A stretch of 37,057 nt of DNA from a virus (IMGVR_UViG_3300042301_000370:1-37057); one strand, 5' to 3'; positions 7,251 through 15,270 are shown, numbered from the stretch's first letter. Notes: a model not told the origin generated them from the letters alone. Program-made: numbers and translations.

Positions 7251-7271
7251 TAATTATTTCTGTGATACAGT
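7243..7271 (+). promoter_or_regulatory. Rightward promoter of the replication operon
   Basis: TTGCAC (7243-7248), a 17-base spacer and TACAGT (7266-7271) preceded by TGA, an extended -10. The start of transcription would fall near 7278, 26 bases before the ATG at 7304. The same element (TTGCAC, then TGATACA plus C or G plus T) recurs in front of the terminase gene. Confidence 0.5.
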
Positions 7272-7303
7272 GGAATCTCAATCAATAAAGTAAAGGAAAT
7301 TAA

Positions 7304-8440
7304 ATGACAGTCGTAACAGCCCACAGCCGAGTTGTCGGCGGTTCAACAGCCAAGCGTGTGATTGCTTGTCCAGGCTCAGTTGCTCTATGCGACACAGTGC
7401 CACCAAAGCCAAGTAGCAAATACGCTGACGAAGGCACCCTATTACATAACATCATTTCTGAAGTGCTTGAAACAAATAAAGCGCCTATTGATTTCTTAGG
7501 CACTAAGTACAACGACGTGGTGTTCACCAAAGAATTATTAGAGGACAAGCTGTTCCCAGCCTTGGACTTGTTAGACGAAGTAGACCCTAAGAAGGAGATG
7601 GAATATGCAACTGAAACTCGCGTTGGCTTTGGCGATTTTCTTCCTGATGTGTTTGGTAGTACCGATCTCCTTGGTCGTATTGGGACAAGAGCTATCGTCT
7701 TGGATTGGAAGTTTGGTTCAGGCGTAGCCGTTGACGCTGAAGAAAACCAACAGTTGATGTTCTATGCAGCCGCAGCTATGCGTACCAAAGAGTCGCAGTG
7801 GGTGTTTGAAGGTGCGACTGAGATTGAGTGCATCATTGTGCAACCGCCTGAAATCAAGCGTTGGATAACAACACCCGAGCGCATCAAAGCGTTTGAGAAT
7901 GAACTCAAGATGGCCGTACAGATTGCACAAAAGCCTGACGCACCGTTGAGCCATGGCGAGCACTGCCGTTGGTGTGCCGCCAAGCCTGTCTGTCCTAAAA
8001 TGACAGGTGCAGTAGACCGCGCTTTAAAAGCACAGATTGAAGCGTTAGACGTGGTGCACATTGGTGGCTATCTTAAGAACGCGGATATGTTAGAGCAGTG
8101 GATTACAGACCTACGCGCCCTAGCACATCAAGTATTAGAATCTGGCAAAGAAGTGCCAGGTTGGAAGTTGGTTGCTAAACGCGCCACACGTCAATGGGTG
8201 GATGAGGAATTGGCAGCCAAAGCACTAGCTCAGGATATGAGCCAAGACGAGTTGTATACTAAAAAATTATTGTCGCCTGCTCAAGCAGAAAAGATACTTA
8301 AGAAGGCGAAAAAAGAATTACCCGCTAGTCACGTAGTTGCGATTAGCTCAGGTAGTACGTTGGCACCCGTGGATGATCCACGCCCAGCGGTGTTGCAAAT
8401 CGGGCAGCAGTTGACCGCAGCCCTCTCTAAACTTCAATAA
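7304..8440 (+). CDS. Cas4/RecB-like nuclease, DUF2800 family
   Basis: A 378-aa protein of the PD-(D/E)xK nuclease superfamily. It shows the D-x-K core (VLDWKFG, Asp134 and Lys136), the downstream QLMFYA motif, and four Cys placed as in Cas4/AddB iron-sulfur nucleases: Cys22 near the N-terminus (IACPGS) and Cys221, Cys224 and Cys230 (CRWCAAKPVC). DUF2800 proteins sit at the head of phage operons with a ssDNA-binding protein and DNA polymerase I, as here, and are thought to process DNA ends. The ATG has AAGGA 6 bases upstream. It is the first gene of the replication operon. The iron-sulfur cluster is inferred from the Cys pattern. Confidence 0.85.
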   Translation: MTVVTAHSRVVGGSTAKRVIACPGSVALCDTVPPKPSSKYADEGTLLHNIISEVLETNKAPIDFLGTKYNDVVFTKELLEDKLFPALDLLDEVDPKKEMEYATETRVGFGDFLPDVFGSTDLLGRIGTRAIVLDWKFGSGVAVDAEENQQLMFYAAAAMRTKESQWVFEGATEIECIIVQPPEIKRWITTPERIKAFENELKMAVQIAQKPDAPLSHGEHCRWCAAKPVCPKMTGAVDRALKAQIEALDVVHIGGYLKNADMLEQWITDLRALAHQVLESGKEVPGWKLVAKRATRQWVDEELAAKALAQDMSQDELYTKKLLSPAQAEKILKKAKKELPASHVVAISSGSTLAPVDDPRPAVLQIGQQLTAALSKLQ

Positions 8441-8451
8441 AGGAATCAATC

Positions 8452-9108
8452 ATGTCAAATTTAGTAACTTTCGGTTCAGGTAATCTACCTTCAGTAGCAT
8501 CATTAACAACAGCCTTGCGTTCTATCGAAACTGAAATCGGCCCTGCTGGCGTCGTTATCATCAAGATGGATAAGACAGGTCACTGGGTGTTCGGTGCAGA
8601 CCAAACAGAAATCGAGGACGACGCTCTTTGGGCGGTCAATCCATTCTCATTCGTGCATGGCTTCATTGCATGGGGTGATGGTGAAGTTCTTGGTGAAAAG
8701 ATGGTGTCTGTATCACAACCTTTGCCTGAGCTAGACGCTGCTCCACCTAACGCTAAAAAAGGTTGGGAAGCACAGGTTGGTCTTTCAATGAAGTGCATCT
8801 CAGGTGAAGATAAGGGCATGGAAGCGCGCTATACAACCACGTCTGTGGGTGGTAAGCGTTCTGTTCAAGCCTTGGCTGTGGCCATCGCTACGCAAGTAGA
8901 GAAGGATCAAACCAAGCCAGTACCAGTGGTGCTACTCAAGAAAGAACACTACACGCACAAGTCCTACGGTCGCATTTACACACCAGTGTTCGACATCCAA
9001 GAATGGGTGACGATGGATGTGGAAGCTGCACCTGCGGATGCGCCTAAGATTGAAGCACCGCAAGCTGAAGAAGCTGCGCCTGCATCAACACGTCGCCGTC
9101 GTAGCTAA
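8452..9108 (+). CDS. Putative single-stranded DNA-binding protein
   Basis: A 218-aa soluble protein with a beta-rich body and a low-complexity tail rich in Ala, Glu and Pro that ends in an Arg-rich patch (TRRRRS). No standard OB-fold motif can be read off with confidence. The assignment rests on position: in phage modules a ssDNA-binding protein usually lies between DUF2800 and DNA polymerase I. It starts 12 bases after the nuclease gene with an AAGGAA site. An alternative is an unrelated replication accessory factor. Confidence 0.6.
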   Translation: MSNLVTFGSGNLPSVASLTTALRSIETEIGPAGVVIIKMDKTGHWVFGADQTEIEDDALWAVNPFSFVHGFIAWGDGEVLGEKMVSVSQPLPELDAAPPNAKKGWEAQVGLSMKCISGEDKGMEARYTTTSVGGKRSVQALAVAIATQVEKDQTKPVPVVLLKKEHYTHKSYGRIYTPVFDIQEWVTMDVEAAPADAPKIEAPQAEEAAPASTRRRRS

Positions 9109-9140
9109 AGAATAGGGGTGAAAGCGGATGCTAACAAACT

Positions 9141-9170
9141 AGGATTGCCCTTATATACAAGGATTGCCCT
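9141..9170 (+). repeat. Duplicated 11-bp AGGATTGCCCT before the polymerase start
   Basis: AGGATTGCCCT occurs at 9141-9151 and again at 9160-9170. The second copy provides the AAGGA ribosome binding site of the polymerase ATG at 9171. The first copy is a decoy or remnant. It could be a small duplication or a translational control site. Confidence 0.6.
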
Positions 9171-11150
9171 ATGTTAGACGCAGCGAGTAGCCCCACCTAC
9201 ACTATGACAATACTTTGGTTAGACTTTGAAACCCGTAGCCGTTGCGACTTACCTAGTCGTGGCGTTTACAACTACGCTCAAGACGGTAGCACCGATGTGC
9301 TCTGTATGAGCTATGCCTTTGACGATGAGGATGTCCAGACTTGGACACCTGATCAACCTTTTCCTGAGCGAGTACGTAACCACAAGGGTCAAATCAGGGC
9401 GCATAACGCAGCCTTTGAGCGACTCATCTTCTGGTACGTGCTCCAAATTAATTATGACTTAGAGCAGTTTTACTGCACCGCAACGCAAGCCCGTGCTAAT
9501 TGCGCGCCTGGCTCGCTTGACGACGTGGGTCGTTTCGCTTCGGTGTCCATGAAGAAGGATCACCGTGGCTCACAGTTGATACGCCTACTATCCATTCCCA
9601 AGGCTGATGGCACGTTTAACACCGACCCTGACCTGATGGCTGAGATGGTTGCCTACTGCGAGCAAGATGTGCGAGCCATGCGAGCCATCTCATTGGCCAT
9701 GCGTGAGCTATCCAACGAGGAGTTGCTTGATTACCACGTCAGCGAGCGCATCAATGACCGCGGTGTGCTGTTAGATAAACCCTTGGCCGAGTCTGCTATT
9801 AAGTACGCTAGCGCTGAGTTAGATGAAATACAAAGCTTAGTGGCTGAGATTACCCAAGGCGAGATTACTTCGGTGCGTAGCCCACGCATGAGAGAGTGGG
9901 TCTTAGCCCGTGTGGGTGAGCAAGCTAAAAAGCTGATGGAGAATTACAAAGATGGAGAGAAAAAATATTCAATCGACAAAACAGTTCGAGCTAACTTACT
10001 TATTCTTGCTGATGAAAACCCCGATGAAATACCGGCGGAAGTTGCAGATGTTATCCAATGTGCGGACGACCTATGGGCGTCTAGTGTTGCAAAATTCAAG
10101 AGATTAGCGGAGTTATCAGATGAAGAAGATGCAAGGGTTAGAGGAGCTTTTGTCTTTGCTGGCGGTAGCGCCACTGGACGTGCTTCAAGCTATGGAGCGC
10201 AGGTACACAACTTTACACGTAAATGTGCAAAAGATCCCGACGCTGTTAGACACGCCATGGTGCGAGGACACCAAATCGTTCCGACCTACGGACGACGCGT
10301 TACGGATGTCCTTAAAGGAATGCTACGACCTGCCCTCATACCCGAACGGGGAAAATCATTAGTCGTTGCTGACTGGGCGGCCATCGAAGCTAGGGTAAAC
10401 CCTTGGCTATCGAACTGCGACGCAGGTGAGCGTAAGCTAGAGTTGTTCCGCCAAGGCGAGGATGTCTACAAGGTCAACGCTTCTGCGACCTTCCACGTGC
10501 CTGTTGAGGCTGTCAATGGTGATCAACGTCAGATCGGTAAGGTGCAAGAACTTGCTTGCGGATTCGCAGGTGGTGTGGGTGCTTTCGCAGCCATGGGTCG
10601 TGCTTATGGCATCTTGTTGCCTGAAGCTGAAGCCAAGCGCATGGTCAACGGCTGGCGCCTGGCTAACTCATGGGCGGTTCCGTACTGGCAGGCTCTTGAG
10701 AGCGCCTACACAAGGGCGATGCGTAATAAAGGTCATGAGTTCAGCGCAGGTCGTGTGACCTATTTGTTTGATGGTTTACACCTATGGTATGCACTTCCTA
10801 GTGGGCGCGTGTTATGCTATCCCTTCGCCAAATTAGACGCAGACGGAGTAACTTATGCCAAAGCTTCATGGAAGCCAGCAGCAGACGCAAAAGAATGGCC
10901 TAGAGCTAGATTATGGAAAGGATTGGCTTGTGAGAACATCACTCAAGCCGTGGCTAATGACCTGTTACGCTACAGTCTGCGCCATCTCGATGATGTGGTC
11001 TTACACGTCCACGACGAAATCGTCATAGAAACATCTGACCCTGAAGCAGTAACCAAGGAGATGGAACGCGTCATGTGTTCTACGCCTGAATGGGCTGTAG
11101 GCATCCCGTTAAATATTGAAGTACAAACAATGACACGTTACGGTAAATAA
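9171..11150 (+). CDS. DNA polymerase, family A with 3'-5' exonuclease
   Basis: A 659-aa phage polymerase. The exonuclease has LWLDFET (Asp18, Glu20), RAHNAAFE and YCEQD (Asp166). The polymerase has motif A ADWAAIEAR (Asp401), motif B RQIGKVQELACGF (Arg453, Lys457) and motif C HVHDE (Asp615). In the O-helix the residue four after the Lys (E. coli Phe762) is Leu461, and the one eight after (Tyr766) is Phe465. It replicates the phage genome together with the primase-helicase encoded next. The ATG at 9171 has AAGGA at 7 bases; a second ATG at 9204 sits closer to the exonuclease and cannot be excluded. There is no 5'-3' exonuclease domain. Confidence 0.94.
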   Translation: MLDAASSPTYTMTILWLDFETRSRCDLPSRGVYNYAQDGSTDVLCMSYAFDDEDVQTWTPDQPFPERVRNHKGQIRAHNAAFERLIFWYVLQINYDLEQFYCTATQARANCAPGSLDDVGRFASVSMKKDHRGSQLIRLLSIPKADGTFNTDPDLMAEMVAYCEQDVRAMRAISLAMRELSNEELLDYHVSERINDRGVLLDKPLAESAIKYASAELDEIQSLVAEITQGEITSVRSPRMREWVLARVGEQAKKLMENYKDGEKKYSIDKTVRANLLILADENPDEIPAEVADVIQCADDLWASSVAKFKRLAELSDEEDARVRGAFVFAGGSATGRASSYGAQVHNFTRKCAKDPDAVRHAMVRGHQIVPTYGRRVTDVLKGMLRPALIPERGKSLVVADWAAIEARVNPWLSNCDAGERKLELFRQGEDVYKVNASATFHVPVEAVNGDQRQIGKVQELACGFAGGVGAFAAMGRAYGILLPEAEAKRMVNGWRLANSWAVPYWQALESAYTRAMRNKGHEFSAGRVTYLFDGLHLWYALPSGRVLCYPFAKLDADGVTYAKASWKPAADAKEWPRARLWKGLACENITQAVANDLLRYSLRHLDDVVLHVHDEIVIETSDPEAVTKEMERVMCSTPEWAVGIPLNIEVQTMTRYGK

Positions 11151-11178
11151 AAAAAATCCCCTAGCGGAAACTAGGGGA
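11151..11178 (-). terminator. Hairpin with A-tract, terminator-like on the minus strand
   Basis: CCCCTAG (11158-11164), loop CGGAAA, CTAGGGG (11171-11177) is a perfect 7-bp stem right after the polymerase stop. The T-run needed for termination lies on the minus strand (the plus strand has an A-run at 11149-11156), so it would stop antisense transcription entering the polymerase gene. On the plus strand it may act as an RNA stabiliser or processing site between polymerase and primase. Confidence 0.55.
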
Positions 11179-11198
11179 CTCAACAGAAAGGTACAACG

Positions 11199-13511
11199 AT
11201 GATTAGCTTTACGGAATATATCACAAAATTAGCACCAGAGGGTGAAACTGCCCTGTTTGTGCGTCAAAAACCACAACTGAAGGACGGTGAGCTACAGTTC
11301 CATGCCGATGGCGCTGTCAAATGCACATGGCCTGCTTACCTGCCGACCACCAAGATGAAGGCCACTGAGTCATGGTATGGCAACACAGGCTCGTTCATCA
11401 TTGACCGCTTCGAGGATGGGCGCGTGTCCGCTTCGGCTGCCAACTGCGAGTATGTTCTCGTGATGATGCTAGACGACGTGGGCGACCCTGCCAAAACAAC
11501 CAAGGTGCCTGAGCTACCGCCCACATGGATTATGGAAACGTCAGAGGGTTCGTTCCAATGGGGTTACGCCTTCTCTGAGCAGCCGACCAAGGGTGACTAC
11601 ACCGCAGCCATCAAAGCCATCGCTGAGGCTGGCTATTGCGACAAGGGCGCTACTAACGCCGTGCGTAACTTCCGTCTGCCAGGCTCTGTGAACCTCAAGC
11701 CGAACAAGAACGGCTGGGCTGCCAAACTCGTGGAGTTCCACCCTGAGCGTGAATACACCTTAGAACAGATCTGCGAAGCGCTTGATGTCGTGCCTGCTGA
11801 GGGCGACACCACAGCCAACGCGCCTATTCGTCTTGCTGATACAGGCAAGGATTCAGTCGTGTCATGGATGAACGATAACGGCATGGTGTTGTCTGCACCG
11901 AATGGCGAAGGCTGGATGGGTGTTATCTGCCCTAACCATGCCGAGCATACCGACGGCAACCCTGAAGCACGTTACAAGCCATTGGATCGTTCATTCTGTT
12001 GCTTGCACAGTCACTGTGTTGATTTTGACTCTAATACGTTCTTGAAGTGGGTTGCTGAGAACGGTGGCCCTGAGGTTCATCATGGTTTGCGTGATGAGCT
12101 ATTGGCTGCGGTGATGGAGCAAACGCTTTCTAAGTTAACACCAACTGAAATGTTTACTGATGATGCTGAGGCGCGCATTGCTGAAGTAGAGCGCAAAGAG
12201 TTGGGTCGCATTCAAAAGTCTGAGTGGTATGAGCGCTTCGCCTATATCCAAGACGATGAGGCTTACTTTGATTTGCAAGACAGACGTGAGATTAGTCGCA
12301 ATACGTTTAACGCTCTGTTCCGTCATATTGAGTGCCGTTCTATTCATAGCCAACAGCGCATCCTGCCATCCATCTGTTTTGATGAGAACCGCCAGGCAAT
12401 GGGCGCCAAAGCTTTGGTTGGTATTACCTACGCAGCAGGGGATAATATGTTGGTTGCCCGCGATGGCGATGTGTACGGCAACCGTTGGCGTGATGCTCGC
12501 CCTGAGTTAGATGATGAGCCTATGGGTGACGTGTCCATGTGGCTTGACCATTGTAAAACTTTGGTGCCAGATGAAGCTGAGTTGAATCACCTGTTCGATA
12601 TGATGGCGTTCAAGGTGCAACACCCTGAAATTAAGATTAACCATGCTGTTTTACACGCAGGTGATGAAGGCAGTGGTAAAGACACCTTTTGGGCGCCGTT
12701 CATCTGGGCAGTCTGTGGGCCACACCTTAAAAACAGGGGCATCATGGACAACGACTCTGTTAATAGTCAATGGGGCTATCAACTCGAGTCGGAAGTCCTG
12801 TTGATCAACGAATTAAAAGAACCTGACGCAAAAGAACGCAGAGCGTTGGCTAACAAACTCAAGCCAATCATCGCAGCGCCTCCGGAAATGCTACCTATCA
12901 ACCGTAAGGGTCTACACCCCTATCAAATGGTGAATCGCCTGTTCGTGTTGGCATTTTCAAATGACCCTGTTCCAATTTCATTGGCTAGTCAAGACCGCCG
13001 TTGGTTCTGTGTTTGGTCGACTGCGCCTCGAATGGATCCGTCTGTCGCTCAAAAAATGTGGGCTTGGTATAAGTCGGGCGGGTTTCAATCAATCGCTAAG
13101 TGGTTTTACGCTCGTGACGTGTCTAAGTTCAACCCGTCTGCGCCTCCAATGTGGACTGAGTTCAAAGCCAACTTAGTCGAACACGGTATGAGCATGGCAG
13201 AAAGCTATTTAGTTGAGATGTTGAAGAACAGAACGGGCGAATTTTCGCGCGGTGTCATCGGCTCGCCTTTCCACTCGCTCTGTGATCGATTGGCGGGTCA
13301 AGCCCCTAGTGGTGTGAAAGTCCCTCAGGCTGCCCTACTTCATGCGTTAAAAGAAGCGGGTTGGATTGATTGCGGGCGCCTTGCTTCGCATGATTTCCCA
13401 AGCAAGAAGCATATATTCGCATCGCCTGAGATTTACGAAACCGCAAAGAAATCAGATATTAGGCGCATGGTTGAAGAAAATCCACCGCCTAAAATGGTTC
13501 TTGTTAAGTAA
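11199..13511 (+). CDS. DNA primase-helicase (DUF5906-type)
   Basis: A 770-aa replication protein. The N-terminal part resembles archaeo-eukaryotic-type primase regions of phage proteins. A zinc-binding patch follows at about 243-280 (CPNH, then CCLHSHC), and then a superfamily 3-like helicase with Walker A GDEGSGKDT (488-496), Walker B LLINELKEP (534-542) and the RRWFCVWS segment of DUF5906 proteins. It should unwind the fork and make primers for the family A polymerase upstream. A ribosome binding site (GAAAGG) precedes the ATG. It is the last gene of the rightward replication operon and ends on a strong terminator. Confidence 0.88.
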   Translation: MISFTEYITKLAPEGETALFVRQKPQLKDGELQFHADGAVKCTWPAYLPTTKMKATESWYGNTGSFIIDRFEDGRVSASAANCEYVLVMMLDDVGDPAKTTKVPELPPTWIMETSEGSFQWGYAFSEQPTKGDYTAAIKAIAEAGYCDKGATNAVRNFRLPGSVNLKPNKNGWAAKLVEFHPEREYTLEQICEALDVVPAEGDTTANAPIRLADTGKDSVVSWMNDNGMVLSAPNGEGWMGVICPNHAEHTDGNPEARYKPLDRSFCCLHSHCVDFDSNTFLKWVAENGGPEVHHGLRDELLAAVMEQTLSKLTPTEMFTDDAEARIAEVERKELGRIQKSEWYERFAYIQDDEAYFDLQDRREISRNTFNALFRHIECRSIHSQQRILPSICFDENRQAMGAKALVGITYAAGDNMLVARDGDVYGNRWRDARPELDDEPMGDVSMWLDHCKTLVPDEAELNHLFDMMAFKVQHPEIKINHAVLHAGDEGSGKDTFWAPFIWAVCGPHLKNRGIMDNDSVNSQWGYQLESEVLLINELKEPDAKERRALANKLKPIIAAPPEMLPINRKGLHPYQMVNRLFVLAFSNDPVPISLASQDRRWFCVWSTAPRMDPSVAQKMWAWYKSGGFQSIAKWFYARDVSKFNPSAPPMWTEFKANLVEHGMSMAESYLVEMLKNRTGEFSRGVIGSPFHSLCDRLAGQAPSGVKVPQAALLHALKEAGWIDCGRLASHDFPSKKHIFASPEIYETAKKSDIRRMVEENPPPKMVLVK

Positions 13512-13513
13512 AG

Positions 13514-13540
13514 AAAAAGCCCCGATTAAGGGGCTTTTTT
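13514..13540. terminator. Bidirectional intrinsic terminator
   Basis: AAAAAGCCCC (13514-13523), loop GATTAA, GGGGCTTTTTT (13530-13540). It has a GC stem with T-runs on both strands. It ends the replication operon on the plus strand and the small-gene cluster arriving on the minus strand. Confidence 0.9.
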
Positions 13541-13541
13541 A

Positions 13542-13604
13542 TTAGAGGTCTAAAAGTGCGACCAAAAGAGCGCCTACCATTAGGGCGCAGACGGCTAGGA
13601 GCAT
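13542..13604 (-). CDS. Possible 20-aa hydrophobic micropeptide
   Basis: An ORF of 20 codons, MLLAVCALMVGALLVALLDL, forming one hydrophobic helix. It begins inside the last codons of the upstream gene and has AAGGGGG 6 bases before its ATG. It ends two bases before the terminator. The ribosome binding site and pure hydrophobic composition argue for a real membrane micropeptide, but the length makes chance plausible. Confidence 0.35.
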   Translation of the reverse strand: MLLAVCALMVGALLVALLDL

Positions 13605-13795
13605 GATTGACCCCCTTGCGCTTGCCAATCTGCTAAATCGTCCTCAGCCTGATACTTTGCGTCTGATACCTGCTCAACGTGGGCGGGTTGTCCTGTGGCG
13701 TGTTGATAAATTAAAGCGTGTTTGAGGGCTGCGCTTGGGCTATCGTGTGCGCTGATGAGCGTATTATGTATGCTAAATACTTGATATATGTTCAT
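13595..13795 (-). CDS. Hypothetical small protein
   Basis: A 66-aa protein starting MNIYQVFSIHN with a C-terminal helix (DAKYQAEDDLADWQ). A longer frame begins at 13855, but the ATG at 13795 is chosen because GGAGGAG lies just upstream and overlaps the preceding stop by ATGA. The pattern, an N-terminal beta hairpin and then a helix with Ala-His residues, is like small host-takeover proteins of unknown function. No motif is recognised. Confidence 0.65.
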   Translation of the reverse strand: MNIYQVFSIHNTLISAHDSPSAALKHALIYQHATGQPAHVEQVSDAKYQAEDDLADWQAQGGQSCS

Positions 13796-13899
13796 AGCTC
13801 CTCCACTTTGGCGGTGCCTGCGAGCTTGCGAGCGTGTGCCAGGGAGCAAGCCCAAATTATTTTGGAGCCTGTTTTATTGGTGATTTTGTATCGGTTCAT
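13792..13899 (-). CDS. Hypothetical 35-aa protein
   Basis: A tiny ORF starting MNRYKITNKTGSKIIWA and ending in KVEEL. Both its start and its stop overlap neighbours by ATGA, the same coupling used throughout this cluster, and its last codons contain the strong GGAGGAG of the next gene. It has the look of a short beta-hairpin plus helix with basic charge. Function unknown. Confidence 0.55.
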   Translation of the reverse strand: MNRYKITNKTGSKIIWACSLAHARKLAGTAKVEEL

Positions 13900-14060
13900 T
13901 TGGACTCCCTCCAATCTTTACAGGCTCGGCTGCTAAGGTAATAACGCGCGTATGGATCACTTAAACGGTATTCTTTCACCATTAAACGCGCTTCTTTATA
14001 TGTTGGGAACTCGTCCACGGTTTCTAAATAGTTGGCATCTTTACGTTGGATATATGTCAT
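13896..14060 (-). CDS. Hypothetical 54-aa protein
   Basis: A small protein starting MTYIQRKDANYLETVDEF with a helix KEARLMVKEYR and the end SSRACKDWRESK. The frame is open further upstream, but the ATG at 14060 overlaps the previous stop by ATGA and has GGAGG about 10 bases before it. The combination of a short strand pair and YKEARLMVKEYR resembles small phage proteins with a sheet-helix fold. No function can be given. Confidence 0.6.
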   Translation of the reverse strand: MTYIQRKDANYLETVDEFPTYKEARLMVKEYRLSDPYARYYLSSRACKDWRESK

Positions 14061-14509
14061 TCTGCTACATCCTCCAAAGTTGCAACAAACGCAAGGGCGC
14101 ATCGTTTGGCCAATTCGTTGGCATTGATTCGGTCTAATTTGCCATCATCATATTGCGCGTAAATATCGTTAATTGATTGGTGTAAGTCCTCCAATATATA
14201 TGGCTCGCTCACTTCTATTTCTTCGTTCTTTTGGTAGCCCTTGGCGATAATGTAACCTTCACACCATGCTTGGATGGTGTCGCGCTTGAAATCGTGTTGA
14301 GTGGTGCTCGTTTCGATGTAATCACCATCGATCCACGTGCCACCGTTCGACAGGTTAAAACACCACTTTTCCCCGTTTTGGGGGATGTCATTAGGCTTGC
14401 TTTCATCCGCGCACATAATCGTGAACTCGAGATTGTATTCAGGAAAATAGACGCTCAGATGCTCGCACCCTCCGCCTGTGTATTGTTCTTCAATTTTGCA
14501 TATTGTCAT
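14057..14509 (-). CDS. Hypothetical acidic protein, 150 aa
   Basis: A 150-aa soluble protein with four Cys in the N-terminal 85 residues, a Gly/Trp-rich middle (NGGTWIDGDYIE) and an acidic helical C-terminal part ending in LEDVAE. No transmembrane segment or known catalytic motif is visible. It overlaps the next gene by ATGA and follows the 101-aa gene by 13 bases. It is probably an early host-interaction or replication accessory protein, by position only. Confidence 0.7.
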   Translation of the reverse strand: MTICKIEEQYTGGGCEHLSVYFPEYNLEFTIMCADESKPNDIPQNGEKWCFNLSNGGTWIDGDYIETSTTQHDFKRDTIQAWCEGYIIAKGYQKNEEIEVSEPYILEDLHQSINDIYAQYDDGKLDRINANELAKRCALAFVATLEDVAE

Positions 14510-14522
14510 TTGGCTGCGCCCC

Positions 14523-14828
14523 TTAATTGATTAGTTGACCATCTAAAAACGTCTGACCTTTGCGGGTCGTAACGTTGGCGCCCAATGCGCGCAATCTGCT
14601 CTTAGTTGTTGGCGTTTGCCATTGCGCCAACGTGCGAGCGTTGACCTCTAATGAGGCTGATTCGTGCCAATAATCAGCGATATGGTTCCCATGCAAATAC
14701 ACTTGAGAACGAGAACCAAAAGGATTTCCCGATTCGTTGGCGCTGATAAAAAACACGCTTGTGTTGTCTTTTCTAAAGTCACGTTTTGCGTGAACTGCCG
14801 ACAACATCTCTTTTTCAATTTTTCTCAT
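14523..14828 (-). CDS. Hypothetical 101-aa protein
   Basis: Starts MRKIEKEMLSAVHAKRDF, chosen over an upstream in-frame ATG because GGGAGGG stands 8 bases before it and the upstream part is coded by the small membrane-protein gene in another frame. The body (NPFGSRSQVYLHGNHIADYW) is beta-rich, and the C-terminus ends with TTRKGQTFLDGQLIN. I recall similar small phage proteins of unknown function but cannot name the family. It is basic overall, so contact with nucleic acid is possible. Confidence 0.65.
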   Translation of the reverse strand: MRKIEKEMLSAVHAKRDFRKDNTSVFFISANESGNPFGSRSQVYLHGNHIADYWHESASLEVNARTLAQWQTPTTKSRLRALGANVTTRKGQTFLDGQLIN

Positions 14829-14829
14829 G

Positions 14830-14934
14830 TTAAAACCCTCCCGTTCTGTAGATATAAACAAGCGCCAAACTAGCACCGCCAACCAAGCCAAACAAACAAG
14901 CCAATACAACGTCTTTAAATGTAGTTTTTTTCAT
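14830..14934 (-). CDS. 34-aa single-pass membrane protein
   Basis: An ORF from the ATG at 14934 with GAGG 5 bases upstream. After a basic start (MKKTTFKDVV) it has one hydrophobic helix (LACLFGLVGGASLALVYIY) and a short tail. Its stop lies one base before the next gene and its final codons carry that gene's ribosome binding site. It is probably a phage membrane micropeptide; function unknown. Confidence 0.55.
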   Translation of the reverse strand: MKKTTFKDVVLACLFGLVGGASLALVYIYRTGGF

Positions 14935-14943
14935 AATCACCTC

Positions 14944-15270
14944 TTAAAAGTTTTGGAAAATCACTTTGCTTTCACTAGTTACACCAACTAGCAAAGTATT
15001 CTTTTCTAAATAATCTAGGACTTGGATGTCGATGTTGCGCTCATAGTCAACGTCTAAATTAAACGCATCGATTACATCGTGAATAGACATCTCGGAATAT
15101 TCGCAACAGATTGCGATAGGGTCGAACTCTATTTCCTCGTTCATATCTTCTTCAAACAATTCAAAATGATCAAACAAGAACCCTTGACCCTCATAAGAGA
15201 AGTTATCAGGGCGGACTTGATTCATTTGGAAGCGGAACATATCTTTAGTTAACGTTTGTTTCATGGTCAT
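14944..15270 (-). CDS. Acidic protein, possible DNA mimic or antirestriction factor
   Basis: A 108-aa protein in which about a quarter of the residues are Asp or Glu, clustered in the middle (FEEDMNEEIEFDP), with a FDPIAICCEYSE motif. I associate that motif with small phage and plasmid proteins of unknown function. It is the first gene of the leftward small-gene cluster, with a good promoter just upstream, so it is likely made early. High acidity and early position suit a DNA mimic that blocks a host nuclease, but this is inference. AAAGG precedes the first of two nearby ATGs (15270 and 15264). Confidence 0.7.
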   Translation of the reverse strand: MTMKQTLTKDMFRFQMNQVRPDNFSYEGQGFLFDHFELFEEDMNEEIEFDPIAICCEYSEMSIHDVIDAFNLDVDYERNIDIQVLDYLEKNTLLVGVTSESKVIFQNF

